Source: PALSA-1004 sp963829085 (GTDB taxonomy: Bacteria > Pseudomonadota > Gammaproteobacteria > Burkholderiales > SG8-41). From it: a stretch of 64,000 nt of DNA. This document shows positions 37,099 to 46,406 of the stretch, one piece after another. The notes beneath the pieces were generated by a model. That model was not told the DNA's origin. It saw only the letters and a list, made by a program, of their open reading frames with translations, and made no database searches. The translations under genes were made by a program, and so were the position numbers. The DNA lies in the NCBI GenBank assembly GCA_963829085.1, contig CAWHHJ010000010.1, forward strand, positions 124,001 to 188,000, in the 5' to 3' direction. Every line of letters begins with the position of its first letter. The first letter of the stretch is position 1.

Positions 37099-38505
37099 AT
37101 GGGAGTAACTGAGCAGCTCGCGCGTTTCGCGGTGGATGTTCCGAGGAGCGCCGTTCCGGCGGCGGCGGTTGAGTCGGCCAAGCTCAGATTTGTCGATACG
37201 TTGGCGGTGATGATCGCCGGTTCGCGTCATCCGTCCGCGCTTATCTCGCTCGAGGTTGCGCGGCAGATCGGCGGCAATCCGGTAGCGAGCATCGTTGGTC
37301 ACCGGGATCGGACATCTTCGCCGCTGGCCGGACACGTGAACGCGGTGTCGGCACACGCGCTTGAATACGACGATTACACCAAGAGCGTCACGCATGCCAG
37401 TGTTTGCATGGTTCCCGGTTCGCTTGCGCTCGCGGAGCAATTGGACAAGTCAGGCGCCGATCTCCTCGACGCATTCATCGTGGGGTTCGAGATCGAATCC
37501 TGCGTCGCCAAGGGACTGCGCCCGTTCCTAATCGATCATGGGTGGCATCCCAACGGCATTCTTGGTGCAATGGGAGTTGCTGCAGCCGGTGCCCGCCTGA
37601 TGCGGCTGGATCAAATGCAGTTGCGCATGGCGTTTGGTCTTGCTGCATCGCAGGGTTCGGGCGTCCGCAAAAACGTGGGATCCATGGGCAAGGCATTCCA
37701 CGTCGGACATGGGGTGCGCTGCGGGGTGTTCGCTGTACTGCTCGCCGCCGCCGGCTTCAAGGTGGATCCTGACGTCATCGAGGGACGCGACGATGGCGTC
37801 AATGGCCATGATCGATTCGGCATGGCGGATACATTCAATGGCATCGGCAACTACCGCCTGGACAAAATGGTGGATGGACTCGGCCATCATTGGGAATTGG
37901 CGGAAAACACGACGCTCGTGCGGATGCACCCCGGCTCAACGGCGCCCGGTGCAGCAATTGATGGCATGATCGATCTGGCGAAACAGCATGATCTGAAGCC
38001 GGCGGACGTTGCATCGATCGAGCTTGAGTGCACGCCTCAGTGCCATACGATAGCGCCGTATGCAACCGCCGCGGATTCGCACAAGGCGCGCTTCTGTCTT
38101 CCCTATAGCATGGCGATCGCACTCATCGAGCGGCGTGCCGGCATTGCAGAATACACCGATGAGCGCGTCAATCGAGAAGACGTGCAGACGCTGATGAAGC
38201 GCGTAAAAATTATCGAGCCGGATGATCTGAAGCGGCACCGCGGCCAGTGGGGCGAGGCGGGCGTCAATTGGGGCGAAATGCGTCTCACGGTTCGTCTGAA
38301 TGACGCGCGCGTCGTATGCACGCAGCGGTCGCACGCTCGCGGCTGGTCGGAAAATCCGGCAACCTGGGACGATCTGAAGCAAAAATACGAAGAATGTGCG
38401 GGCGGCGTGCTCTCTCAATCACAGGTGGATGAGAGCCTTGCGATGATCGAGACGCTCGACTCATTGCCGAAAGTGAAAGATCTGATGGCGGTGCTGCAGG
38501 CTTGA
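37099..38505 (+). CDS. MmgE/PrpD family protein
   Basis: This 468-residue MmgE/PrpD-family lyase is the second in the window. Characteristic parts are 'HALEYDDYTKSVTHAS', 'HGWHPNGILGAMG', 'GSMGKAFHVGHGVRCG' and 'LVRMHPGSTAPGAAIDG'. AAGGGATG about ten bases upstream supports ATG 37099 over ATG 37042. It overlaps the next gene, a Bug solute-binding protein, by four bases, so transport of a carboxylate and its further conversion are probably coupled. The substrate is unknown. Confidence 0.88.
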   Translation: MGVTEQLARFAVDVPRSAVPAAAVESAKLRFVDTLAVMIAGSRHPSALISLEVARQIGGNPVASIVGHRDRTSSPLAGHVNAVSAHALEYDDYTKSVTHASVCMVPGSLALAEQLDKSGADLLDAFIVGFEIESCVAKGLRPFLIDHGWHPNGILGAMGVAAAGARLMRLDQMQLRMAFGLAASQGSGVRKNVGSMGKAFHVGHGVRCGVFAVLLAAAGFKVDPDVIEGRDDGVNGHDRFGMADTFNGIGNYRLDKMVDGLGHHWELAENTTLVRMHPGSTAPGAAIDGMIDLAKQHDLKPADVASIELECTPQCHTIAPYATAADSHKARFCLPYSMAIALIERRAGIAEYTDERVNREDVQTLMKRVKIIEPDDLKRHRGQWGEAGVNWGEMRLTVRLNDARVVCTQRSHARGWSENPATWDDLKQKYEECAGGVLSQSQVDESLAMIETLDSLPKVKDLMAVLQA

Positions 38506-39485
38506 TCCCTCAGGCACTGAACAAAATTATTTCGCGTTTCGTGGCGGCTGGTGCCGCGTTTGTCGTAACGTCTGCTACAGCGCAGAACTACCCCGCGCGG
38601 CCCATACGCATGATCGTGCCATTCGCACCGGGCGGTGGCGGCGACATCGTTGGCCGATTGTTGGCGCAGAAAATGTCGGAAGGACTCGGCAAACCGCTGG
38701 TAATCGATAACAGGGGCGGCGCCGGCGGCACCATCGGTACCGAGCTTGCTGTCAAAGCGCTGGCGGACGGTTATACGGTTCTGCTTGGTAACGTCGGCCC
38801 GCTCGCGCTGAGCCCTTCGCTGTATCCGCAGCTTACCTATGACGCTGTGCGCGACCTCGCTCCTGTCAGCATGGTGGCGTCGTTTCCAAACGTGCTCGTG
38901 GCAAATATCAGTCTGCCGGCCAGATCGATTCAGGAACTGGTCGCACTCATTAAAAGCCGCCGGGGCAAAATGAACTTCGGCTCCGCGGGCACCGGTACCT
39001 CAACGCATCTCGCCGCGGAGCTCTTTAAAGCGGTGGCTCGACTCGACATCGTGCATGTTCCTTACAAGGGCGGCGCAGCGGCACTGACCGATGTCATTGC
39101 GGGACAAGTCGCCTATTACTTCGGCAGTTTGCCGAGTTCGCTGCCGTTGGCGCGCGCCGGCAAGGTGCAGGCGCTGGCTGTCACAAGCCTGCGGCGATCG
39201 TCCGCGGCACCTGAGATCCCGACGATTGCGGAGTCCGGCTATCCGGGTTTCGAAACCGCGGCGTGGTACGGCGTGCTCGTTCCAATAGGCACGCCGCGGG
39301 ATATCGTTATGCGCCTCAATCGTGCAACGATCGCTGCCCTTGGTGCAGCTGAAGTGAAGGAGCGCCTGGTGCAGGAAGGCTCCGAGCCGATGGGCAGCTC
39401 GCCCGCACAATTCGGCGCTTACATCAAATCAGAAATAGAAAAGTGGTCGAAGGTCGTAAGAGAAGCAAACATCAAAGGCGATTGA
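38502..39485 (+). CDS. Bug/TctC-family solute-binding protein
   Basis: The 327-residue protein has a signal peptide ending near 'TSATAQNYPARP' and family motifs 'MIVPFAPGGGGDIVGR', 'IDNRGGAGGTIGTE' and 'DIVHVPYKGGAAAL'. The start is TTG 38502, inside the stop of the preceding MmgE/PrpD gene (TTGA overlap), a sign of translational coupling. No membrane subunits are nearby, so it must share a permease encoded elsewhere. Confidence 0.9.
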   Translation: MIPQALNKIISRFVAAGAAFVVTSATAQNYPARPIRMIVPFAPGGGGDIVGRLLAQKMSEGLGKPLVIDNRGGAGGTIGTELAVKALADGYTVLLGNVGPLALSPSLYPQLTYDAVRDLAPVSMVASFPNVLVANISLPARSIQELVALIKSRRGKMNFGSAGTGTSTHLAAELFKAVARLDIVHVPYKGGAAALTDVIAGQVAYYFGSLPSSLPLARAGKVQALAVTSLRRSSAAPEIPTIAESGYPGFETAAWYGVLVPIGTPRDIVMRLNRATIAALGAAEVKERLVQEGSEPMGSSPAQFGAYIKSEIEKWSKVVREANIKGD

Positions 39486-39501
39486 GCATGGGGCGGCGTC
39501 A

Positions 39502-40479
39502 TCATCTGCGTGCCAGCACCTTTTTCCACTTTGCATAATCGTCGCGTATGGTGTCCCTGAATTGTGCAGGCGTCGTCGCCGAGGAAAGCAGTCCCTGTAC
39601 TTCGAGCTGCTGCGCAATCGCCGGATCTGCGAGCGCCGCAACCATCGCGCCATTCAATTTGTCGATGATCACAGCGCGTGTGCCGCCCGGGGCGAGTAAA
39701 CCGTACCAGAATGTTGCGTCATAATCTTTGACGCCCGATTCAGCAAACGTCGGCACGGCGCTAAGCCCGGGGTCCCGCCTGGCGCACGTCACGCCGAGCG
39801 GTTTCAAACGTCCGGGACCGATCGCGCGCACGCCGGTGACGCTTACGAATGCGAGGTCTATTTCGCCCGCGAGCAATGCAGTGATGCCCTCGCTGCCGCC
39901 CTTGTACGCAACCGGAACAAGCTCGATGCCCGTCATCGATCTCAGCAACTCGCCCGCTAGATGGCCGGTTGATCCCAGGCCCTGAGTTGCGTAATTCAGT
40001 TGACCCGGCTTTGACTTCGCGAGCGCAATAACATCGGCGACAGTGTTTCCCGCAAATGCGGGACGCGCTGCAAGCACGTTGCATGCGCGTACCGCAAGTC
40101 CAATCGGCGCAAAGTCAGTGAGCGGGTCGTAGCCGAGCTTGACGCCAAGTGCGGGACTTACGGTTAGCGGGCCTACGCTGCCCCAGTAAAGCGTATATCC
40201 ATCGGCTGCTGCCGTCGCGACGATTTGCGCTGAAATATTGCCGCCGGCGCCCGGCCGGTTCTCGACCACAATGTTTGTGCCGAGCGATTCACTCATTTTC
40301 CTCGACGTGACTCGCGCGGAAAAATCCGCTGCGCCGCCAGGGGTGAAGCCAACCAGCAGACGAATGGGTTTTATCGGGTACACGTCTGCAGCGTATGGCG
40401 ACATTGCAAAAGGTGCGAACAATACCAGCGCTAAAGCCGATAACGAACGATGATCTGCAGCCAGATGCGTGTTCGACAC
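39502..40479 (-). CDS. Bug/TctC-family solute-binding protein, last gene of amidase operon
   Basis: The 325-residue protein has a signal sequence ending near 'MSPYAADVYPIKP', then 'LLVGFTPGGAADFSAR', 'VVENRPGAGGNISAQ' and 'LVPVAYKGGSEG'. GTG 40479 directly follows the amidase stop, so the two are probably translated together. Together with the amidase and the Bug gene at 42938 this forms a leftward three-gene operon, perhaps for uptake and hydrolysis of an amide. Confidence 0.89.
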   Translation of the reverse strand: MSNTHLAADHRSLSALALVLFAPFAMSPYAADVYPIKPIRLLVGFTPGGAADFSARVTSRKMSESLGTNIVVENRPGAGGNISAQIVATAAADGYTLYWGSVGPLTVSPALGVKLGYDPLTDFAPIGLAVRACNVLAARPAFAGNTVADVIALAKSKPGQLNYATQGLGSTGHLAGELLRSMTGIELVPVAYKGGSEGITALLAGEIDLAFVSVTGVRAIGPGRLKPLGVTCARRDPGLSAVPTFAESGVKDYDATFWYGLLAPGGTRAVIIDKLNGAMVAALADPAIAQQLEVQGLLSSATTPAQFRDTIRDDYAKWKKVLARR

Positions 40480-41892
40480 TTAGATGACAGGCGCCCGGCG
40501 GTGCCAGTCCGTTACGCACTGGTACGCATGGCCCGTTCTCAGCAGCACCTCTTCGTCGAATGGCCGTCCGATCAGTTGCATGCCGACCGGCATTCCGTTG
40601 TTGGAAAATCCTGCCGGCACGGTGAACGCAGGCAAGCCCAGGAAGCTTGCCGCACGAGTGTTGCGAGTGAAGAGCGGAATGAGCGCGCGCAGATCGTCCG
40701 GACCTTTACGTGTGATTTCCTCGAGGCTCGGCACCGGAATGGGCATCACCGGCGTATGCAGCAGGTCAACGCGCGTGAACACATCTTCCATAAACTCGCG
40801 GCGTAGACGGGCTCGCTCATTTAGCGCCGCGATGTATTGCGTGGCAGGGATGTTGAGCCCCGGTTCAAATCTCGCCCGCACGCCGGCCGAATAATCCTGC
40901 GGCCTCGTACGCATCCACCCGGCGTGATAGGTCGATGACTCCGCTTCGCTCATGATGATCGAGAGTTTGAACACATACTCAGGATTCGGCACATCGATGC
41001 TGACGACTTGTGCGCCCAATGACTTCAGTACCGCAATGCTGTCATCCATGCGCATTTGAACGTCATCCGTCACTTCATCGGAGAAGTAATTGGCGGGAAT
41101 GCCAATGCGAAGACCCTTTATGCTGCCGCGTAGCCTGCGTTCGTAAGGATGCACGGGTTCGGCGCTCGTCGCCGGATCGTTTTGATCGGCGCCTGCGATG
41201 ATTTCTAAAAGACGAGCGCAATCGCGCACCGTGCGTGCAATCGGTCCCACGCAATCATGCGACCATGCGCGCGGCATAGCGCCATATACGCTAACGCGCC
41301 CGTTCGTTGGCTTGAGGCCAACGACGCCGCACATTGCCGCAGGAGTCCGAATTGAGCCGCCGGTATCCGAACCAAGCGACGCATATGTGGCACGCGCGGC
41401 TACCGCAGCGACCGAGCCGCTCGACGAGCCGCCAGTCACATAGTTCGTGTTCCATGGGTTATGACACCGACCCCAATGCTCGTTGCCCCCGGTCGGGTCT
41501 GACGCAAACTCGCCCATGTTCAGACCGCCAATCCACAGTGCGCCGGCGCCGTTCAACCGGTCAATCACGGTTGCGGTAATTTCCTGGCGCTGATCGCGCA
41601 GGATTTTCGAGCCGCAGGTAGCGACTTTACCCTGTCGGTAAAACATGTCCTTATGAGCCAGCGGCACGCCGTGCAGCGGTCCGACTCTTACACGCCGCGC
41701 GAGCCGCTCATCAGCGGTGCGAGCTGCTGCGAGTACCTCTTCGCGTTCGATTGAGATGAAACAATTGAGTTGCGGCTGGACATGATCGATGCGGGCAAGG
41801 CAATTTTCAGTAACTTCGAGTGATGAAACTTTTCCTTTCCGAATCGCATCAGCGACCTCCGTCATGCTCATCGCGCTAAGTTCGTCGCTCAT
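40480..41892 (-). CDS. Amidase signature family amidase
   Basis: This 470-residue hydrolase has the Ser-cisSer-Lys triad of the amidase signature family: Lys in 'GVPLAHKDMF', the cis-Ser in 'GGSSSGSVAAVAA' and the nucleophile Ser in 'LGSDTGGSIRTPAA'. Relatives cut aryl or aliphatic amides, or serve as GatA in Gln-tRNA formation. GatA is unlikely because no gatB or gatC is near and the neighbours are transport proteins. Cytosolic; substrate unknown. A second, more divergent amidase lies at 50438-51742. Confidence 0.92.
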   Translation of the reverse strand: MSDELSAMSMTEVADAIRKGKVSSLEVTENCLARIDHVQPQLNCFISIEREEVLAAARTADERLARRVRVGPLHGVPLAHKDMFYRQGKVATCGSKILRDQRQEITATVIDRLNGAGALWIGGLNMGEFASDPTGGNEHWGRCHNPWNTNYVTGGSSSGSVAAVAARATYASLGSDTGGSIRTPAAMCGVVGLKPTNGRVSVYGAMPRAWSHDCVGPIARTVRDCARLLEIIAGADQNDPATSAEPVHPYERRLRGSIKGLRIGIPANYFSDEVTDDVQMRMDDSIAVLKSLGAQVVSIDVPNPEYVFKLSIIMSEAESSTYHAGWMRTRPQDYSAGVRARFEPGLNIPATQYIAALNERARLRREFMEDVFTRVDLLHTPVMPIPVPSLEEITRKGPDDLRALIPLFTRNTRAASFLGLPAFTVPAGFSNNGMPVGMQLIGRPFDEEVLLRTGHAYQCVTDWHRRAPVI

Positions 41893-41946
41893 AGTTTTAG
41901 TGTGCTTATGTCGGCTGTTCGCTTAACGAAGAAGCAGCGCCAAAAA

Positions 41947-42938
41947 TCAATCGACGCCAGGAATTTTTGCGTCTTCAAATACCTTTGCCCACTTCGCGAT
42001 GTCTTCCTTCACGAATGCCGCCATCTGTTCGGGGGTGCTGCCGATGATCTCAAGGCCGACGTTGGTGCAGCGTTCGCGCACATCGGCGAGCTGCAAGGTC
42101 TTGACGATCTCGCCCGAGAGTTTGCTCACGATAGGCGACAGGCGTACGCGCGGGCGCAAGCATGCCGAACCATGAGATGACCTCGTAGCCGGGAAGACCG
42201 GCTTCAGCGATCGTTGGCAGTTCGGGCAACGTCGCCGAACGTTGCGACCCGCTGGTCGCCAGCGCCCGCAGCTTTCCGTTCTTGACATACGGGCATCGCG
42301 GTGAGCGGACTGCTGAAGCTCAAATGAACCTGCCCGGCAACGAGGTCCGTCATCGCCGGCGCGGTTCCTTTGTACGGCACATGCGTCATGTCGATACCGG
42401 CCATCGCCTTGAACAGCTCACCCGCGAGATGAGGTGTCGCGCCCGTGCCGCCGCTGGCGAAGTTGAGCTTCCCTGGATTTGTTTTGGCATACGCGATCAG
42501 CTCTTTGACCGAGCCGACATTTAATACACTAGGATTAATGACGAGGATAACGGGCGTGCGCGCGAGGAGACTCAATGGCGCGAAATCGCGGACCGGATCC
42601 CATGACAGCTTGTTGTACAAACTGATGTTGGTTGTAAAGAGGCCCGGCACCACGATCAACGTGTAGCCGTCCGGTGCGGCTTTCGCCACAGCGTCTATTC
42701 CAATATTCGCGCCTGCGCCGGGTTTCGCTTCGACGAGCACCGGCTGCCCCCAGCTTTCGCTCAGTTTCTGGCCTATCAGCCGCGCGAGCAATTCCGTAAT
42801 GCCACCGGGCGCGAAGGCGTCGATGATGTGTATGGGTTTACTCGGATACGCCTGACTCAACGCCGGTTGCTGGACCGTGAACATAAGAACACTCGCGACA
42901 AGAGCACAAGCACGCATCCGCATATGGCATGGTTCCAA
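41947..42938 (-). pseudogene. Bug/TctC-family solute-binding protein, two +1 frameshifts
   Basis: Three frames combine into a 329-residue Bug protein. The N-terminus has a signal peptide ending 'QQPALSQAYPSKP' and 'IIDAFAPGGITELLAR'. Removing one base near 42290 restores 'AMPYVKNGKLRALATSG' and 'LPTIAEAGLPGYE'; removing another near 42142 restores 'APARTPSPIVSKLSGEIVK', which runs to the end 'FEDAKIPGVD'. ATG 42938 or ATG 42923 could be the start. It lies 54 bases upstream of the amidase gene on the same strand. Confidence 0.85.
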
Positions 42939-43031
42939 ATGAGATCAGGGGAAAGCGACGCGGGTTGCCTGATGGCGTCGAAGTACGCTAAGAGTAAAAG
43001 ATAAGCGCGTACGTGACAAGGAAACCATGCA

Positions 43032-44024
43032 ATGATCAATGCAGCAATCGTCGGTCTGGGCCGATGGGGCAAGAACCTCGTCGACTCGGTGCAGGGCAAG
43101 AGCGACCATCTGCAATTTACTCATGGCGTCGTACGAACGCCCTCAACGTCGCGTGACTACGCCGCGCGCCATGCGATCGAATTGTCGACCGAGTTCGATC
43201 GAGTACTTGATGACAAGAGGATTGAGGCGGTCGTGCTCACCACTCCACACACACTGCATACGGAGCAGATCATCGCTGCGGCGCAAGCCGGAAAAGCCGT
43301 GTTTTGCGAAAAGCCGCTTGCCTTGCGCAAGGCAGACGCCGAGCGTGCGATCGAAGCCTGTCGTGCCGCCGGCGTTGTACTCGGGCTTGGACACAACAAG
43401 CGCTTCTGGCCGTCAATGCGGGAGCTAAAGCGTCTCGTCGAGGATGGTGAGCTCGGCCGGATTCTCCACATCGAAGGCCACTTCAGCAACGAAAGCACGG
43501 GAAGATTTTTCACCGGCTGGCGGGGCTCGGAGGTTGAATCACCCGGTGGCGGATTGACAGCGACCGGTATTCACGTCATCGATGCATTCATGGGTCTCGT
43601 CGGCCCTGCACAGCGCGTGACGGCTCATTCGGTATCACACGAATCGCTTACCGCGCCGGTCGACACGCTGACCGTTTTCATGGAGATGGCGAATCGGGTA
43701 AGCGGCGTACTCTGCGGGGTTAGAACCACACCGCAATTCTGGCGCGTTCACGTATTCGGTGAGAACGGGTCGGCGGAGGCGATTGAGGACGTCGATGTCG
43801 TCGTGCGCAAAATTGATACGCCCGCACAGCGTCGCAATTACGCAAGGGTCGACGCCTTGCGACTCGAGCTCGAAGCTTTTGCGCGAGCGGTCGGCGGTGG
43901 CACGGCGTATCCAATTCCTCTGCAGGAGATGGTGGATGGCGTCGCCGTATTCGAAGCTACGATAAAATCGCTCGAATCGAAAAGCTCTGTCCTGGTTGAC
44001 AACGAAGCGGCTGTCGCCCTATGA
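43032..44024 (+). CDS. Gfo/Idh/MocA family oxidoreductase
   Basis: This 330-residue NAD(P)-dependent dehydrogenase starts with the Rossmann motif 'AAIVGLGRWGKNLV' and has the family motif 'VFCEKPLAL', in which the Lys of EKP is catalytic. 'ATGIHVIDAFMGLVG' carries the His that usually assists. Substrates in this family are mostly sugars, inositols or related polyols, but the neighbouring Bug gene hints at an acid. It overlaps that gene by four bases (ATGA), so both are translated together. It is divergent from the frameshifted Bug gene. Confidence 0.92.
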   Translation: MINAAIVGLGRWGKNLVDSVQGKSDHLQFTHGVVRTPSTSRDYAARHAIELSTEFDRVLDDKRIEAVVLTTPHTLHTEQIIAAAQAGKAVFCEKPLALRKADAERAIEACRAAGVVLGLGHNKRFWPSMRELKRLVEDGELGRILHIEGHFSNESTGRFFTGWRGSEVESPGGGLTATGIHVIDAFMGLVGPAQRVTAHSVSHESLTAPVDTLTVFMEMANRVSGVLCGVRTTPQFWRVHVFGENGSAEAIEDVDVVVRKIDTPAQRRNYARVDALRLELEAFARAVGGGTAYPIPLQEMVDGVAVFEATIKSLESKSSVLVDNEAAVAL

Positions 44025-45004
44025 GCGCTCGTCAAACACATTGGGATGCTGCTGCACTCTTTCTGTGTTGTTCGCCGGCATTCTCGACGCTTGCATCGGC
44101 CGCCGATCCTTATCCGAATAAAGTAGTCCGAATAGTTGCGCCCATGGCGCCCGGAGGCTCGACCGATGTTATGGCGCGCATCGTAAGCCAGAAGCTGGCG
44201 GAGAAATGGGCGCAGTCCGTGATCGTCGATAACCGTGTCGGAGCGAGCGGCAACGTCGGCTCCGAAATGGTCGCGAAATCCGCGCCCGACGGTTATACGC
44301 TGCTGGTTGCCGGCGCGCCGACGGCGATCAACATGAGTCTCTTTCGCAATCTGCGTTTCGATCTCGCGAAAGACTTCTCTGCGATTACAGCGGTCGCTTC
44401 ATTTCCAAGCCTGATCGCAGTGCATCCATCACTGCCTGCGTTCAACGTGAAGGAATTGATTGCGCTCGCCAGGGCGCATCCAGATCAACTCAACTTCGGA
44501 TCCGCCGGCAACGGTTCGCCGAATCACCTGTCGATGGAGCTTTTCAAGTCGATGGCGAACGTGAAGATGATCCATATTCCGTATAAAGGATCAGGTCAGG
44601 TCATGACCGATTTGATTGCGGGCCAGCTTCAGCTGGCATCCGTGGGACTGCCGCCTGCGATGCCGATGGTGAGCGCGGGAAAGCTGCGCGTAATTGCGGT
44701 GACGAGTCTGAAGCGCTCGCCTTTACTGCCCGCGGCACCGACAGTCAGCGAATCGGGATTGTCAGGATTCGAAGTGTCCTCGTGGCAAGGGCTGTTTGCG
44801 CCGGCGGGTTTGCCGCGGGATGTTCTCACCAGGATCAACGGCGATATGGTGAATGCGCTCGCAGGCAATGACATCAAGGACCGGCTGGCGACACTGGGCG
44901 CCGAGCCCATGCCGATGTCACCGGACGATTTCGCGCGCTTCGTTCAGGCGGAAATCGCGAAGTGGGCAAAGGTCGTCAAGGTATCCGGCGCCACCATCGA
45001 TTGA
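44021..45004 (+). CDS. Bug/TctC-family solute-binding protein
   Basis: This 327-residue protein has a signal peptide ending near 'STLASAADPYPNK', then 'RIVAPMAPGGSTDVMAR', 'VDNRVGASGNVGSE' and 'MIHIPYKGSGQ'. The first motif reads AP-MAPGG rather than VPFAPGG, and NRVGASG replaces NRPGAGG, so it is a divergent copy. ATG 44021 overlaps the oxidoreductase stop. Confidence 0.9.
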   Translation: MSARQTHWDAAALFLCCSPAFSTLASAADPYPNKVVRIVAPMAPGGSTDVMARIVSQKLAEKWAQSVIVDNRVGASGNVGSEMVAKSAPDGYTLLVAGAPTAINMSLFRNLRFDLAKDFSAITAVASFPSLIAVHPSLPAFNVKELIALARAHPDQLNFGSAGNGSPNHLSMELFKSMANVKMIHIPYKGSGQVMTDLIAGQLQLASVGLPPAMPMVSAGKLRVIAVTSLKRSPLLPAAPTVSESGLSGFEVSSWQGLFAPAGLPRDVLTRINGDMVNALAGNDIKDRLATLGAEPMPMSPDDFARFVQAEIAKWAKVVKVSGATID

Positions 45005-45022
45005 TCAGGCCCGCTGCGGGCG

Positions 45023-46258
45023 TCAATTCAGAGGGTGCTTGCCGGTGTACTCCAGAACATACAGTCCGCCGCATGCCCGGTCGGCCGCATAGACGATGCC
45101 GCGATCGTCGACAAACACATCGCTGATCCGGCACCCGCGTTGTCCTTCGGGCGTTTCCGGCAAGAATGCGGCGACCTCTTCGGGCCGGTAAGGATCGGCG
45201 ATATCGTACATTCGCAATCCTGCGCTGAACCAGGTGGTCACCACTGTGTTCTGCAATTTGGCGCTTCCCGGCTCCGGCTCGTTCTCGTGAATGTTATGCG
45301 CGCCGATGCGGCCGCCGATGCGATGCAGTTCTTCAAACCCATCCGGCGTCGGCATGCTCGCAATCATTACCGGATTCGACTCGGTGCGTATGTCGACGAC
45401 CCAGTAACGCTTCGGCCAGTCGAGCCCCTGATCGCCGGTCGCTTCGTCGGTGACGATCGCGAGATTACGCTCGAAAAGCGGCAACACCGTATGCGTGAAG
45501 CCGGGGAACGGCGGATGGTAGTCGAGCCGGCTGATCAGCTTCGGATGTGCTTTATCCGCGATATCGAGTATAACGATGCCGCCGTCGATGTAGCCGATGT
45601 AAGCACGATCCGGACGTTCCGGATATGACAGCGTATGGTGCGGACGGTACGCGAAATCGAAACTCGGCGGCTCGTGGCGTGGTGGCAGCTCCGCCGCGTC
45701 TCCCTGGCGTTGACCGGGCATCCACCAGCGTCCGACTTCCGTCGGCTTCGATGGATTGGCGAGATCGACGATCATGTAGAACTGATGGTCTTTGGGATGC
45801 TTCGGCACGAAATCCGGTGCGCCGGTGGTGATGTGCGCATATCGACCGTCCATGAACGAAACATAGTGGACACCCTGTGAAGCCGGGCCGCCTGACATAT
45901 CGAAGAATGATACTTCGCGCGGCTCGATCGGATTTGAAATATCGTAAACCTGGAAGCCGGCCGGCTTGAGCCCGGGTTTATGAACCTGGTAGGCCATCAG
46001 CAGAATATTGCCGCGCATCGCAAGCGAGTTACCGCGCACATCCTTGTGTGGAAGCGGCAACTGCCAAACCATTTTCGGTTTCGACGGCTCGGTTACATCG
46101 AAGATGGAAAACGCCACGGGCGCATTCTCGTGCGCGATGTAGATGATGCGGCGCCCGTCGCGCGTCACCTTCATCGCCATGCCCTCGCCAAGGTTCGGCG
46201 CGCCGCCGGCATCGTGCTGCGCAAGCAGCTTGAAATTGTGCTCAATGCGAGTATTCAT
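45023..46258 (-). CDS. LVIVD-repeat beta-propeller protein
   Basis: This 411-residue protein contains several LVIVD-type repeats, each with a pattern like 'GFQVYDISNPIEPREV', 'FSIFDVTEPSKPKMV', 'IVILDIADKAHPKLI' and 'LRMYDIADPYRPEEV'. They form the blades of a beta-propeller found in surface or regulatory proteins. No signal peptide is visible. Histidines are concentrated in 'YRPHHTLSYPE' and 'GRIGAHNIHENEPE', which could bind a metal (speculative). The function is unknown. It converges on the Bug gene ending at 45004. Confidence 0.82.
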   Translation of the reverse strand: MNTRIEHNFKLLAQHDAGGAPNLGEGMAMKVTRDGRRIIYIAHENAPVAFSIFDVTEPSKPKMVWQLPLPHKDVRGNSLAMRGNILLMAYQVHKPGLKPAGFQVYDISNPIEPREVSFFDMSGGPASQGVHYVSFMDGRYAHITTGAPDFVPKHPKDHQFYMIVDLANPSKPTEVGRWWMPGQRQGDAAELPPRHEPPSFDFAYRPHHTLSYPERPDRAYIGYIDGGIVILDIADKAHPKLISRLDYHPPFPGFTHTVLPLFERNLAIVTDEATGDQGLDWPKRYWVVDIRTESNPVMIASMPTPDGFEELHRIGGRIGAHNIHENEPEPGSAKLQNTVVTTWFSAGLRMYDIADPYRPEEVAAFLPETPEGQRGCRISDVFVDDRGIVYAADRACGGLYVLEYTGKHPLN

Positions 46259-46406
46259 CCGTCATCCTTCTGTGGTATGTGGCGCGGCGTCAATCAAATA
46301 TCGGGCGATTGAAAACATTCTTCTGGCCGCTTGATATTATCACGGCACATTTGCAATTTTCCGTTGCTCCGCTAGTCCACGCTGCGTTGACCGTGAAAGC
46401 GCACGC

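Noticed and set aside
40480..41892. GatA subunit of Glu-tRNA(Gln) amidotransferase
   Set aside because: No gatB or gatC is adjacent and the gene is embedded between two solute-binding protein genes.
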